A DNA stretch of 64,000 nt from Nothopassalora personata (Eukaryota > Ascomycota > Dothideomycetes > Mycosphaerellales > Mycosphaerellaceae): positions 5,456,001 to 5,520,000 of the forward strand of contig CM066287.1 of assembly GCA_033816765.1 (NCBI GenBank). Reading direction: 5' to 3'. The notes below the pieces were generated by a model. The model had not been told where the DNA came from, ran no database searches, and saw nothing but the letters and a program-made list of their open reading frames with translations. Both the position numbers and the translations under genes were made by a program. Of this stretch, positions 1-10,673 are shown in pieces. The stretch's first letter is position 1; every line of letters starts with the position of its first letter.

Positions 1-654
1 TGTCCTGTCCATTCTCGCCCGTGGAATCTTCTCCTCGATATGGCACGTTGGGTCCGCACATGATGAGCTGGTAGGTGCTTCAGCATAGGCAGAAGATGTA
101 AAAGGTCGTCGAAAATGACGGGATGCTTGAGCTCTCGACTTGTTGCACCTACGAGGTGCAGTGTGAGCTTTTCCCGATTCATCAAATCTGGCATGGACGC
201 TTTTCCAGAGGCGCAGTGATTGTGGTTGAGATGGTCGAGCTGTCCCGTCGCAAATCTTGCGGAGAGCCGGTGCTCATCTGGGTTGCTCAAGTCTTCTGCT
301 GGCAAATAGGAGAAGTATTCGTCCCAGCCGCTAGAAGATGACATTGGCCGCCACTCGGCCATGCTTAGCGGACGTGCGATCGGGGTGGTGGCTGTGATTT
401 TTCTTGCGTTTGTAAAAGTGTACGTGGCGATAGCGCTCCGTCCGAGCAATGATGTTGTAGTGGTTGCATTGGTGGTCCAAGAGACCTAACGCACAATTCG
501 AACATGTTGAAGCGAGGTGACGAGTATCGCAAGGGGTCAGCGTGACACACTGTAGAGCCAGTTGGTAGCCGCTCAAGTGGCAAGTGATGCAGTATGGTTC
601 AGCCGCGACGATTTGTGCAAGCTCAGTTGTCTCGTTGTCGTTCAATTCCTTCAT
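1..654 (-). pseudogene. MYND/Mss51-C-like zinc-finger protein, partial, frame-broken
   Basis: This minus-strand gene runs off the left edge of the window. From an ATG at 654 it reads a Cys-rich N-terminus (CITC..., C..., CSNC..., H...C spacing), like MYND-type fingers. A likely 70-nt intron (354-423; GT...AG, CTAAG branch-like) restores the frame into WRPMSSSSGWDEYFSYLP and then LTLHLVGATSREL and LLHLLPMLKHL. These look like the C-terminal domain of Mss51-like fungal proteins. At about 68-80 the reading frame must shift by one base to continue as YQLIMCGPNVPYRGED, which is the expected family continuation. One expected zinc-ligand position in the CDTRHLASTC segment is Arg rather than Cys. Together these suggest a decayed copy, but a sequencing error, or an intron from a GTAGGT at about 132, remain possible. 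The family call is from motif memory and its function here is unknown. Confidence 0.5.
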
Positions 655-1489
655 TACTTGAGCTTTCAAGACATGCGTTCTGGTCAATCAGTCGATGTAG
701 GCGAGAATGCTAGTATGGATTGTAACAATCATAAAGATCTGGAAATGTAGCAGGTTCCTGTGGTATATCTCCCGGCTCATGGAATCTACCGTCTCGTGTC
801 GTTCCATCTCATCGACTGTCTGCAGTTTTGCGACCTCGCCGATGTATAATACTCCAGGCTGCCGCTTGGCACTATTTCGAGCAACAGCAAGCATGTTGGC
901 AGCCCTTGCATTTCGATAGCGTTTTTCGATGGCGTTTCTCGATGCTCTAAACAGCGGAAGCATAAGGGTCTGCGGATGGCAAGGATGGGCAGTGCTGGTA
1001 CATCAACGCTCTCGCGCTCCATGATTTCTTCTCTCTGTACAATTCTGGTGGATGGCAGCCATCTTGTGTTTGGGGCGCAAAGTGGGAGAGGGAAGTGAGA
1101 AATGATGGTTGAGAGACCCGACAGCACGCCCTTGGATTTCTAGGTCTGTACGAAGCTGAGCACAGTCCTAAAGCCTGAGTCAAGAGTACATCCATGCACA
1201 TGGCATTGTCTAGGCAAACCTACGGCTGGTATGACCATATGCTTCGTTGTTTAATGATCTCCTCGGTCGCTGATATGTGCGAGAACTTCATTGCGCGAGA
1301 GAGCGCCCGCGAAGCATTCGGCGACGTCTTATACCTTCTTAAGTCTGTAGCCTCGATGCAAGATGTTTGTGCTGCATACGGGTATAGTACGCAGAAGCTT
1401 GTGTGATTGTCATCCAGTCAGAGCTGTTGCGTGTCATTGCTCGTAGATCGACAGTGTTGTGCCGTTTACAATTAGTAGATTGCGTTTCT
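655..1489. other. Intergenic, no recognised gene
   Basis: Only short overlapping open frames on both strands are present. None has a recognisable motif, and their composition (many Arg, His, Ser, Cys) looks like shadow translation. I see no RNA gene or repeat. It would hold the promoter of the minus-strand zinc-finger relic and the 3' flank of the JmjC-like gene. Confidence 0.5.
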
Positions 1490-2449
1490 TCATCGGAACC
1501 ACCAATTCACAGATCCAGTCATGCCTTCACCAACACCTTTGATGCTGTGCCACCATCCTTTTGGTATAAACAGTCCGTCTCCGCTTAAAAGCTCCGCCTC
1601 CCAGCACAACGTATCGCTTAGTTCGTTTGGCGCCCACACTTCCTGTTCCAATGCCTTCTTCTCCGCGCCGTGCATCATCTCCTCGCCCCGCATGGTTGCA
1701 TTCGCAGTGCCACCAATCTTCTCTTGCACTTCTGCGAAAATAGCAAGGCCATCGTTTGGCTTGTATAATCTGACCACCTTCTTTCCTGCCAGCTGCACGA
1801 ACAGATTTGGGTTCGGGTCCCGATGCAATGGTGTATACGTGGGCGCTTGGCCCAGCCAGATCGAAGAATCGTACAAGTCGCCTTTGCCGGCCCTCCATAC
1901 GATATCGGGCGTAGGCACATCGTTCACGAGGCTACGTGGTAAGTCCATAAGGGGAGCCTGTGCCAAGTAGATCTGAGCGGTCGGTGCGGTCATGGTAGAG
2001 GCACTGAAGAAGTCGTTAGATGATGTTGTACGCTTGATGCCTCGCGCGCCTGGCACGTAAGAGCTGAAATAGCGATTGCGTGGCACTTTGAACTGCGAGG
2101 CGGAGGCGTTGACGCACTCTAGGAAGAAGCTGAGGGACTGCTCAATGCGCGAGAAGCCGTCATGGTTGCTGATCTCCAGTGGCACAATGGTGGCGCCGAA
2201 CTTGGCGAGGTAGGACGTGTTGAGGGTTATCGTGTCCCTCTCTGGCGATATCAGGAACCACCTCTCAATTGCTGGAAGGGCTGCGAAGTGCTTGCTGGGA
2301 AGCATCGCCGGCACCGCAGGCTGGAAGGCATCGCGCTGGAACGTCTCGACCGAGCCACTGGACAGAACAGGGACCTTTAGTGTGCCCGTCAAGCCTGAGT
2401 ATGCTCTACATTTTGACAATGACGCTGTAAGTCTGCTACTGCGGAGCAT
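1490..2449 (-). CDS. JmjC/cupin-like domain protein, probably mitochondrial
   Basis: A single exon of 319 aa. The C-terminal half carries a cupin/JmjC iron site: an H-x-D motif in TPLHRDPNPNLF near residue 208, and a distal histidine in GWWHSI near residue 300, followed by a C-terminal VNWWFR. This is the pattern of cupin_8/JmjC 2-oxoglutarate oxygenases, which hydroxylate proteins or RNA. The N-terminus (MLRSSRLTASLSKCRAYS) is rich in Arg and Ser, lacks acidic residues and looks like a mitochondrial presequence. The gene is divergent from the LYR-motif gene starting at 2662, with about 212 bp between the starts, so they may share a promoter. The substrate cannot be told from the sequence. 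The assignment to the cupin/JmjC fold is firm; mitochondrial location is inferred. Confidence 0.8.
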   Translation of the reverse strand: MLRSSRLTASLSKCRAYSGLTGTLKVPVLSSGSVETFQRDAFQPAVPAMLPSKHFAALPAIERWFLISPERDTITLNTSYLAKFGATIVPLEISNHDGFSRIEQSLSFFLECVNASASQFKVPRNRYFSSYVPGARGIKRTTSSNDFFSASTMTAPTAQIYLAQAPLMDLPRSLVNDVPTPDIVWRAGKGDLYDSSIWLGQAPTYTPLHRDPNPNLFVQLAGKKVVRLYKPNDGLAIFAEVQEKIGGTANATMRGEEMMHGAEKKALEQEVWAPNELSDTLCWEAELLSGDGLFIPKGWWHSIKGVGEGMTGSVNWWFR

Positions 2450-2661
2450 CAGCGTCGAGAGGCGAGGTGTTGTCGCAGTTGGATGTTGATGTCAGCGGTG
2501 AAGTTGTACACTACCTGAGGGGTGTAAGCCGAGACGGGGGCGGCTTTCGCTCGGTCATGTCTTCGCGAATTGGAAAATACAGCATCACGCAACAACCAGT
2601 ACTTTCGTGGTTGTACTGGCCCCGGGCGTGTAGCAGCGTGGATCAGTGCGCTAAGGGCGGC

Positions 2662-3089
2662 ATGAGTATGTCACAACGGGAGATAGTGCTGGCATACCGC
2701 CACCTTTACCAGCGCCTCCTGCGGGCTGTACAATACTCCAAACCAGCGCGCTATATCGTTCGAGATAAACTCCGAGACGCCTTTCGAAAGCCAACATCGG
2801 AACCATACAACACGTCAGTCATATCAAACACCCTACAGTTCCTAGACAACGCGGCAAAAAGCAAAGACTTGGAACACAGGATCCTGAAGAATCTGCTCCA
2901 TGCGCACTGGGGTCGGCAGAGAGTCAAGGCTGTAGACGGGTATAGAATGACCCAGTCTAGTAACAGAAAGATGCAACGCTGACCTGTCGCAGTTACAAGT
3001 CCGAGATGGCCATTCGACAGAAAGCGTATGTCCAGTACGATCGCACCGTTCGAAGCCTAAATGCTACCATGGGTATATGCCTCACTTGA
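2662..3089 (+). CDS. Small LYR-motif protein (DUF1763-like)
   Basis: A 124-aa protein from two exons (2662-2939 and 2993-3089). The intron, 2940-2992 (53 nt), has a GTATAG donor, a CTGAC branch site and a CAG acceptor. The start at 2662 (MSMSQREIVLAYRHLYQRLL) is chosen because the family begins just before the LYR-type helix; the 65 codons open upstream look non-coding. The sequence AYRHLYQRLLRAVQYSKPARY is the typical N-terminus of fungal DUF1763-type proteins. LYR proteins are small mitochondrial adaptors that bind acyl-carrier protein and help assemble respiratory complexes or the mitoribosome. The divergent neighbour also looks mitochondrial. The exact role is not known. Without the intron the frame would end at 2982 with an unrelated tail. 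Confidence 0.75.
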
Positions 3090-3411
3090 GCGACGTCTCT
3101 ACTAGGAAGCGGTGTACGTGTGTTTGGGAAGGCGCGGGGATGCTGTTCTCTGAGGGCGTGCACTGTGCTGCTTGTTGTGAGCATCATCGTACAGTTGCAT
3201 GGAGTAATTGTATGCGACGAGAAGAAGCTATCTCCACCGTTCCTTGCAACCCGAAGCACACTGTGCTTCGAATATCATACTGTCACATTTATCTCATCTC
3301 TTTGTCCGTACTTTTAGCTGTCCTGGTTGACTCCTCTGGCTCCTTCGCTCATGTTGAATGTAGCACTTCATAACTTATGGGGTATCTTGTCTATCCTTAG
3401 TCTCATGATAA
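3090..3411. other. Intergenic between convergent genes
   Basis: This lies between the LYR-motif gene and the minus-strand OPI3 gene, so it should contain both 3' untranslated regions. No motif or open frame with recognisable protein features was seen. Confidence 0.5.
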
Positions 3412-4079
3412 TCACGAGCTCTTCTTCCCAGCCTTCTGCTCCCTCTCCCGCTTTGCATAGATCTCCGCCGTGAACGGATCCTCGAAGCTCAACGCAATCT
3501 GGTAGACGACCAGAACCAGCAAGCTAAGCACAATACCCGCCGGCTTGCCATACCACAACGCGGTGCCGAGAAAGCTCATGAAGCTGCCGTAGTACATAGG
3601 CGAGCCAGTGACGTTGAAGGGAAAGCCAGTAACGATGTGGTCCATGAGGATGCCGAAGTAGTCGCCGAGATAGGTACCTGTGATACCCAGAGCCCACATA
3701 CTGCTGAGGACAAGGACGTTTCCGCTGGCAACAAGACCGACTGCGAGGCCTTGCGAGACGAAGCCTAGAAGTGCAGGGTGCGAAGGCTGCGCGCGTAGTG
3801 CACGCTCGTATAGTGCATCCCGGATGAGACCGATCGAGAAGATTGTCACTGCGAGGATGTAGCAGCCATAGTATGGATTGCCTCCTGCAAGTTTCGTGAT
3901 GGTCTTATTCCTGTACTCCGTACGCGCTGCGATGTTCCAAAAAGTCGGGTTGAAAACGATGCATGCTGCGGCGACTGCAGAGATGGTGTAAGCTATGGCG
4001 AAGTTGCGTCTTGTCGTTGCTGGCACCTACTTAGAAAGCTTGGCTCGCTGATGTTGACATAGTCTGTTAGAGAGGCCAT
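3412..4079 (-). CDS. OPI3: Phospholipid N-methyltransferase (Opi3/PEMT)
   Basis: A 203-aa protein of the PEMT family, close in length to yeast Opi3 (206 aa). It performs the last two methylations from phosphatidyl-monomethylethanolamine to phosphatidylcholine in the ER membrane, using S-adenosylmethionine. Exon 1 is 4079-4031, beginning MASLTDYVNISEPSF. A 56-nt intron lies at 4030-3975 (GTAGGT donor, CTGCAG acceptor). Exon 2 begins IAAACIVFNPTFWNIAARTEY. The long open frame in exon 2 has no usable ATG (it opens at a GTG), and splicing joins the two parts in frame, which decides the start. Signatures include FNPTFWNIAAR, GCYILAVTIFS, LGITGTYLGDYFGILMD, VTGFPFNVTGSPMYYGS and the C-terminal FEDPFTAEIYAKR, with about four hydrophobic helices. 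A basic KKSS-type tail ends the protein. Confidence 0.95.
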
Positions 4080-4453
4080 CTTGAAGGTTTCCACGAGTGT
4101 GTGTTATATCCTAGACGAGACACGGCGCAGACAAACAAAAATTTAGCGACGCAATGTTGGTATGCAATGAGAGCTCTACGTAGAATAAACGTGAGGGGAG
4201 AAGCTTCATGAAAAGCGGGTCCGGAACTTTGTGCATTATGATGTGTATCACTCTCACGCCTTGCTGATTGCGGCCACCTTTCTCTTGATATACTCTGCTC
4301 GAAGTGGTTCCGCTCGCTACGGGAGAAAAGCCAAGTATCGCAGACGCCCGCCATGCCATGAAACAGTGCCATTGTAAGTTGCTTCACCAAATCATTGGAC
4401 AATTTCCCTTCTCGCTTCTAGCCACACTACAGCTCCATATCGACCTCATCCTC
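4080..4453. other. Intergenic upstream of OPI3
   Basis: This is the promoter side of OPI3 and the 3' flank of the broken F-box-like gene. Short frames on both strands carry no motif. Nothing else was recognised. Confidence 0.45.
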
Positions 4454-5573
4454 TCACCGAGACATAGCTTGCAGATAGTCATCAAAGTCTCGCGGCTCCT
4501 CCCAGAACATGGCGAGCATCTGGCCCTCCAGATCGTCAGCTTTGCCAAAGGTGTTGATACGTTCAATCCTGTCGCGGAGTTCTGCAAGGTGCCCATCGCG
4601 AAGACTTGCTTTGTCTTCGTCGACTTAAAGACCTTGACCGGGGTGGTAGCTGAGATTCAGTTGCAGCGTAGAAACCTGACCATTTTTCGCGACTGCTCGG
4701 AGCTGCAGCGTCGTCCGTCGTAGCGAACTGATCCACTGCTTGTTGGCCAGGGACCAGTCGTGCAAACCGGGAGGGTACGCCGGCTTCTCGAGGTTACGAA
4801 CGACTCGCAATTCGTTGTTCTTCAAGAAGATTGGCATGCTCTCTTTGCGCGGCTGGCGCGAAGTTCGACAGATTGCTGGCTGATAACACGAGCCCTTGTA
4901 AGCCACCGTTCCGCCATCCTTCGGTGGTTCTGCGTGAATCAGACTCGGAAACCTCTTTTTAACCGCCACCTCGAGGATGCGCAAATGAAGCTTTGCTGGC
5001 AGATCGAGAAGTCGAAATGGCTTGCGGGTGATCTTGCGTAGCGCAGGGACCAGCGAGTGGATGTGATCGAGTGCATCTTTCGGCATGCGCCTGAGCACCT
5101 CCTTGCCAACGTAGCGCTTCAACAGCCTTGCTGGCTCGCGGCCGTTGGTGTAGAACGCAGTATCGGCACTCGAGTCCGCCTCTTTGAGCGAGAGTGTATA
5201 GTGGCCTTCAGAAATGAGCATCATCTCTGCTTTTCGCCACCACTCGTCGAACCCGCCGGCCTGTAGCAGTGGCGGCACGTCAAAATCAGCCGGCGCAGAG
5301 TCTCTGCGGTCATCGAAGGCTGGGATGTTTCCGAGAGCAGGTGCGAGCTTCGTTCTTGGTCTGGGCACGTTCGAGACTATCTTTCAGAAACGCCTCCGAG
5401 TCAGACAGAGCGACATTTCCCATTATCTTTCGCGTCTCGTTCACGGTCTCTGCGGCAGCACCATTGGTATCGCGGACAGGAACCGTATCCGCTGTGGTCC
5501 TCACTGGTACAGCCTTCTTGCGCTTTGCCGTGAAGATGCTCGGCCTCGGCTTGATCCTTGGCTTCGGGCCCAT
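4454..5573 (-). pseudogene. F-box-like fungal protein, broken by a stop and a frame break
   Basis: The coding signal runs from an ATG at 5573 (MGPKPRIKPRPSIF) to a TGA at 4454-4456. The central segment contains PFRLLDLPAKLHLRILEVAV, the typical short F-box-like helix of fungal F-box proteins, which act as SCF ubiquitin-ligase adaptors. Two interruptions exist. First, a TAA at 4625-4627 separates LNLSYHPGQGL from VDEDKASLRDGHLAELRDRIERIN in the same frame, and the downstream part (LEGQMLAMFWEEPRDFDDYLQAM) clearly looks coding. Second, between 5310 and about 5400 the reading shifts by one frame. A 64-nt intron with a weak GTGAAC donor and a CTGAC branch could explain this second break, but no good intron covers the TAA. 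CAA to TAA would be a RIP-type change. It may be a pseudogene, a strain-specific allele or an error. Confidence 0.5.
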
Positions 5574-6420
5574 CGGCGCGGTGGAGAGGTGTGACGAAGG
5601 TGAATCTTGCTGTTTATAGCACTTGCATGTAGGAGAACGGAGATCGGACTATGTCTGTAATTTTGCAAGTGCGAGGTTGTGGAAGAGGAGACAAACAGAT
5701 AAGGAGGCACGTTCATAGTCGTAGGACCGTGACGCACGGCACACAGCCAACACCAGACGAAGTGAATGCGTCTAGCACTTGACTCTGTCAGCATGCAACC
5801 GTTCGAGTTCATTCACTTCCGAATATTCACTTGCACGCTGTGCGAGAAGCAGACCAACTTGCTGCTGGCATGTTGAACTCTCGGTCAGGATCGATACTGC
5901 GTTTGTTTTGTGAGTCCATGATCTTCAGGCGTGCTTTTCCGACAATTGGGCACTTGATGTGAGATGAATTCCACGTCGTAGGACGAACGCTCTCATAGCG
6001 GCGCCCTCTGTCATAGCCCGAGCGGCAGCGTAGGATCGACTCCGGACCAGAACCTCCATATGCACCATTGCATACCAGGGTAGTGTCGACTCATGCTCAC
6101 AGCTTTGCTGATACCAACACCTCTGCGCGCAGCATGATGTCTTCACAAGACTTGGACTGGGCCTTGGCGGCAGACCCTGCAGCGTGCTCGAGCTCTGAAG
6201 CAGGGAGTCGTTCTTGGACCTCACTCACGATTTTCCTGTGGTGAATACGAAAGTCGCTCATTGGCAGCTGATGTCGGTAACGTGCGAAGCCAAAGTGTAC
6301 GCCGCGTGTCCATTGTATGTCGCCATTAGTTACCTCAGCGAGCTCAGACGCTTCTAGGATAGCTGATACAATGTAACCAATCGGGCTGATCCGTTTACAT
6401 CGAGCCTTGGCGAAGCGTCT
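5574..6420. other. Intergenic, no recognised gene
   Basis: Balanced base composition with scattered short frames on both strands. No protein motif, RNA gene or repeat was recognised. It merges on the right into the AT-rich relic. Confidence 0.45.
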
Positions 6421-7010
6421 AAGATCAAATAGGGCGTATTTTGGTGCAGCTAAAAGCTAAGCAGCTCGACAAGACGATTTTAAACCGCTATTACGACATA
6501 ACGACAATGTATATATAGTTAGTATAGATTTAGATAATAGCGCCGGCCGTATTATATACATAAATATAGTTTATACGCGTATATATCCTCTTGTTATATA
6601 CTAGGTATAGCCTCGAATACAATATCGCGAAATGTATAGCTAAAAGCTAGAATTTGAGAATCCTACCTCTTTATTCTATAGATTACTACAATATAACAAC
6701 TAAAAGAATTATAATATATAGAGGAGATTGTTCTTATACAGTATCTTTTTATATACCCGCTTTTTAGATCTCAAAAATTAACATTTATAAGGTTGTTTCT
6801 TCTTAGGATAGCTATTAGTAATTATTTATATATTCGAAAGTCGAAAATTTAAAGAATTAGGTAGTTTTCGAGTTTTTAGTAGGAATAAAACTAGAATTCT
6901 TAACTTCTAAGTAGTTTAAGAATTGTAGCTTGTAAATATATATATTTTCAATATTTAGCGATGCTGTTTATCGAATATGTAGTGGTTTAAAGTAATATAT
7001 CGCGGTCAAA
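6421..7010. repeat. AT-rich, probably RIP-mutated repeat relic
   Basis: The composition changes sharply to TA-rich sequence with many TpA steps and few CpA or TpG steps. There is no open frame of note. Flanking DNA on both sides has normal gene-region composition. This is the expected footprint of repeat-induced point mutation (C to T, mainly at CpA) on a short transposon fragment. The original element cannot be identified and no terminal repeats or target-site duplication were found. Confidence 0.6.
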
Positions 7011-7785
7011 GTCGCGTCTTTAACAGTTTGCGTACATCAAAGACAGCCCTATTCAGTCTTAGACTCGCTGCGCGAAATAGCGTCGGGTCGCCATGATTGG
7101 CCTAGTCTCTGGTGCCCGCTCTCCCCGCACTCTCAAGCAGTAAGGCTGGACTTGCTGAGGTAAGCCATTGGCCCATCTCTGAAAGTGGTACAGTAGCAGC
7201 CCTAATCAAGGTAGTCTGTGGACGGTCGCAGAGTGGAAGTCGGTAGTATCGACGTTGAGTCTTTTTGTTCTTGGAATTGCTCTGCAGGTGGCTCACAAGG
7301 CTATCGGGCATGGAAAATGAGTATCGTGATGTGTCAACCCAGCGCAAAGAGAGTTTCGGCCTCGGCACGGCGAGTCACAAGTGTTTCACTGAAGCATGAA
7401 TCCCTGCTGCCCATCAATCAATCGATTGAGGTGTTATGAGTGCTGGTCATCAACACCACCGTGCCCCCATCTCTCTCTTGTCAATACGACCCACCACAGG
7501 AAACCGGATCTCGCGAACAACAGCAGCCCCTGAACTGCGTGCACTGAGTCCTTAGCTCACACGAACAACAACGTCAAATCGCACGTGGCAAACGAATCGG
7601 GAGAGAATTGGGGGAGAGAGTTGCTGGGTTTCCATATGGTCCATCCAATGCTGGGGAGGAGGAGGCGGTGAAGTGATAAGTAGCGCGATACTGGACACAG
7701 TGCATACGTCGAAACCGACCTCAAGCCACAACAAGGACAACCCGAGGGGCACACCAATCGATGCAGCAGCCACGGCGGACGTGAC
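7011..7785. promoter_or_regulatory. Upstream region of the coiled-coil protein gene
   Basis: Composition returns to normal after the AT-rich relic. The last 350 bases contain C-rich and CT-rich stretches as is usual for fungal promoters and leaders. No coding motif is visible and no specific element is claimed. Confidence 0.35.
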
Positions 7786-9789
7786 ATGGCCATGTCCTCC
7801 GACCGTACCACGAACCGACCGCTGAAGCCGACGCTGGCGTCGGCGAGGACTGGAAGGACACCGCTCCTCACGCCGCGAGTTGCCGGCAATGCGACACCGA
7901 TTCCGCCTGCGAGACCCGCAGCTCCGCGATCGCCCGCGACCAGCAGAACGCCCGTCACGCCACGAGTCAAACCTCAGGAGGATGCGAACAGCAATGCTAC
8001 CCTTAAAGTTGCCCCGCGGTCATCGTCGAGGAAGGCGAGGGGTAGTATACAGAACTCTCGCTCGCAGGAAGACTTACTGAGCGATAGTAAGCCAAGGAGT
8101 ACGTGGAGTTCGTCGGACGTGCATTCTGGTCGGAGTAGCGCAAGGGGAGGAGTCGGACAAGGACAAGGACATGCGCACAACACGTTGAGGGCAGGCATGC
8201 CAAAGAGCAATATAGGCGACAGCGCTGCGAGATCACCACAGCTGCTTCGCTCTCCAGCGCAATCGGATCTTGGCTTAATCGTCACGAAGGATAGCATTGA
8301 AGCTCACTTCTTCCATGCCAGCGATGCTCGGAAGCAAGAGCCTGTGCAGAAGAGGCCCGAGCCAAAAAAAGTACCTTCGTTCTTCTACGCAGACGGGAAG
8401 GAGGACAAGCCAGCGTCAACACCTAGAGCACTATCGCCGGTGCTGTCCGCAGTGTCAGAAAAGCGACTTAGTGGACCACGGACGCGACTTGAAGTCCCGC
8501 CGCAATTGTCAAAGTCCCCGCCTACGTTGTCACCGTCCTTGACTTCCATGAATGGTGCTTCTTCTTACTTTGCTGCAGCACTGCCGCAAACTGGTCAGCT
8601 AAGATCAAGATCGCCCAGCAAAGAGCACATACATCTGTCTTATCGTAAGGGGGCTTCACAGATATTTGGAACCCGCCCAGCATTTTCTGCTACTGCACCT
8701 GCGAACATTCCAAAACAAGCTGAAAGCGAGGTCCCGCGAAGACCGAGCCTAGGACCCTTGCACCGCAAAACAACCAGCTTGTCATCCCTCGACTCTGCGA
8801 ACTCGCAGCAGTCTAGACGACGCTCGGCCACTGATGTTGATCCCGCGCCTTTGACCTCACTCTTGACACAGGAGCTGAAAAGTACAAGAGCGCCTCACTT
8901 GGCGAGCCCGCCAGCGGATCTGCCGTCCATCGATACTTCATTGGCGTCGCCTGGTCTTGTTGGCTCACCACCACAGTCAATGCTCAGTCCGACAAAGAAT
9001 GCTTCAGAACTAGCGGCAGACGCAAGACGGGAGAGGAAGGTGTTGGACCTGGAGATATCAAACAGCTCGCTGCTGGCGATCAACGCCAGTTTAGAAAGAG
9101 AGATGCGGAGACAACGGGCAGAGTTGAAACGGTTCAGACGTTTGTCAAGGGCTGGTCGCTTCTCTCTTGCAGCCGGTGACACAAGACTTTCCGAGGCACT
9201 AAGTACACTGGGAGAGGAAGGCGATGAGGATGACGAGTTTGGTCTGTCTTCCAGGCTCACGATTCCTCAGGACGAAATGAGCGAGTCTGACGGGGAGGAA
9301 AGCTTGACGAGCGGTAGTGAGCCACTATCTCCAGATGCTCAAGCCACCAAAGAACAAGATCGACTCGCAAAGGATGAGAAGCGCCTAAGAGTGGACCTCA
9401 AACGCCACAAAGAGCTGCTAGTCCAGAGTCAATCGATGAACCAAAGTCTGAAGCGTTGCATGTATGCAACGGAAGAAATGATCCGGGAAGGCCGCAAAGC
9501 TCTGGAGTATCACGTCAGAGTTTCGGACGTCAAGCTTGGAGGTCGCATCTTGTCTGGCCATGACGATGAAGAGATCGAAGTTGAAGACGAAGAGAGAGAT
9601 GACATCGAAAGTGCTAGAGGACTCTTGGATGTCTGGAGAGGAGTAGGTGGTCGCTTCGAGGGAAGTGAAGGTTCTGGGGATCGAGATTCTGGGATTGAAG
9701 TCGACAAACCGCTGGGTCATGCTCGACTGTTGAGCATAACCGACCCGTCAGATCTTGGAAGACCACCTGAGCGTGCCGCTCAATCCTAG
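7786..9789 (+). CDS. Conserved fungal coiled-coil protein of unknown function
   Basis: A single exon of 667 aa; a second in-frame ATG lies two codons later. The first 400 residues are low-complexity, rich in Ser, Pro, Arg and Thr, with many SP and TP sites (TPRV, SPS, TSR) as expected for kinase targets and disordered tails. At about residues 420-455 is a well-ordered, probably conserved helical block, LDLEISNSSLLAINASLERE, followed by basic heptads and RRLSRAGRFSL. Then come an acidic stretch (GEEGDEDDEFG) and a second helix at about 525-570 (LRVDLKRHKELLVQSQSMNQ). I recognise the SNSSLLAIN-type block from uncharacterised ascomycete proteins but know no function. Two coiled coils flanked by disorder would suit a scaffold or cytoskeletal adaptor; that is inference. 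Confidence 0.75.
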   Translation: MAMSSDRTTNRPLKPTLASARTGRTPLLTPRVAGNATPIPPARPAAPRSPATSRTPVTPRVKPQEDANSNATLKVAPRSSSRKARGSIQNSRSQEDLLSDSKPRSTWSSSDVHSGRSSARGGVGQGQGHAHNTLRAGMPKSNIGDSAARSPQLLRSPAQSDLGLIVTKDSIEAHFFHASDARKQEPVQKRPEPKKVPSFFYADGKEDKPASTPRALSPVLSAVSEKRLSGPRTRLEVPPQLSKSPPTLSPSLTSMNGASSYFAAALPQTGQLRSRSPSKEHIHLSYRKGASQIFGTRPAFSATAPANIPKQAESEVPRRPSLGPLHRKTTSLSSLDSANSQQSRRRSATDVDPAPLTSLLTQELKSTRAPHLASPPADLPSIDTSLASPGLVGSPPQSMLSPTKNASELAADARRERKVLDLEISNSSLLAINASLEREMRRQRAELKRFRRLSRAGRFSLAAGDTRLSEALSTLGEEGDEDDEFGLSSRLTIPQDEMSESDGEESLTSGSEPLSPDAQATKEQDRLAKDEKRLRVDLKRHKELLVQSQSMNQSLKRCMYATEEMIREGRKALEYHVRVSDVKLGGRILSGHDDEEIEVEDEERDDIESARGLLDVWRGVGGRFEGSEGSGDRDSGIEVDKPLGHARLLSITDPSDLGRPPERAAQS

Positions 9790-10673
9790 AACTACGAATC
9801 GTGCGCTGAACCGCAAGGAATACGGCCCAAGTCTAGAATCCGAAAGAGCCGCGCACCGTAGAACCCGACATGCTGGCCGACTGGAAGTTGCGCCACGCGG
9901 CTCAGCAGCTTCTTGTGGTGAGCCATGGCTGCTATCGGAGCATAGCGCCACACGAAATGCCGCACTGCCCAAGCAGGTACAAAATTCCGACCTGCATCGT
10001 GGATGCTTCCTTGTACGTCCCTTTACTTATTGACGAGATACCCAGTTCCATTTGTTTAGTTGGGCGCAACAGGAGGGTTTCCAGAGAGTTGCAGATCAGG
10101 GCAAGGTATTTGGAGGCGCACGAACAGCGTGAAGGTTTGGAGTATGGGTCCTGGATAGCATGAGCGGCATAGGCAGACGTTCTCGAAACTCCTCTCGAAT
10201 TCTACGTAGGTTGACGAGCGTCTAGATCTCCATCATCATTCATCATGGAAAGTGTCTGGCAGTGGTTCGAGTGCTCTGATGTCTGAGATGTGCCAGCAGA
10301 TATCACGATATTCTGCCAGATGAGGAAGACACTGGTGTTGGCCGATTGCTCCAGCGCCGGCTTTCGGAGGGAACGGCTGAACTTAACGTGGATGTGGAGG
10401 CTCGAGAACTTCATTCCTTGCGTGACGTATCGGAGCTAAGCGGCATTGCAGAGATTGAGAACAGCAGTGTGCGAGCCCTCGGCACAGCTTAATCGCTGCT
10501 TCAAGTCTATATATGTAGTCTGAGCTCTACTGCGGTTTTGGCAGCACGCTTCTTGTTGGCAACATCATCCAGAATCGTCACCAGTGGCACATTCTGGTCG
10601 GGACAGCAGACATTCTGATATTGAACAGTCAACACTGGCTACCAGCACCTTCTCCTTCTGTTCCAAACTCGAC
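9790..10673. other. Intergenic before the alpha/beta hydrolase
   Basis: No recognised gene. Short frames on both strands lack motifs. The final portion holds a CT-rich leader and an in-frame upstream ATG at 10584 that would add 30 residues to the next protein; it is judged less likely to be the start. Confidence 0.4.
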
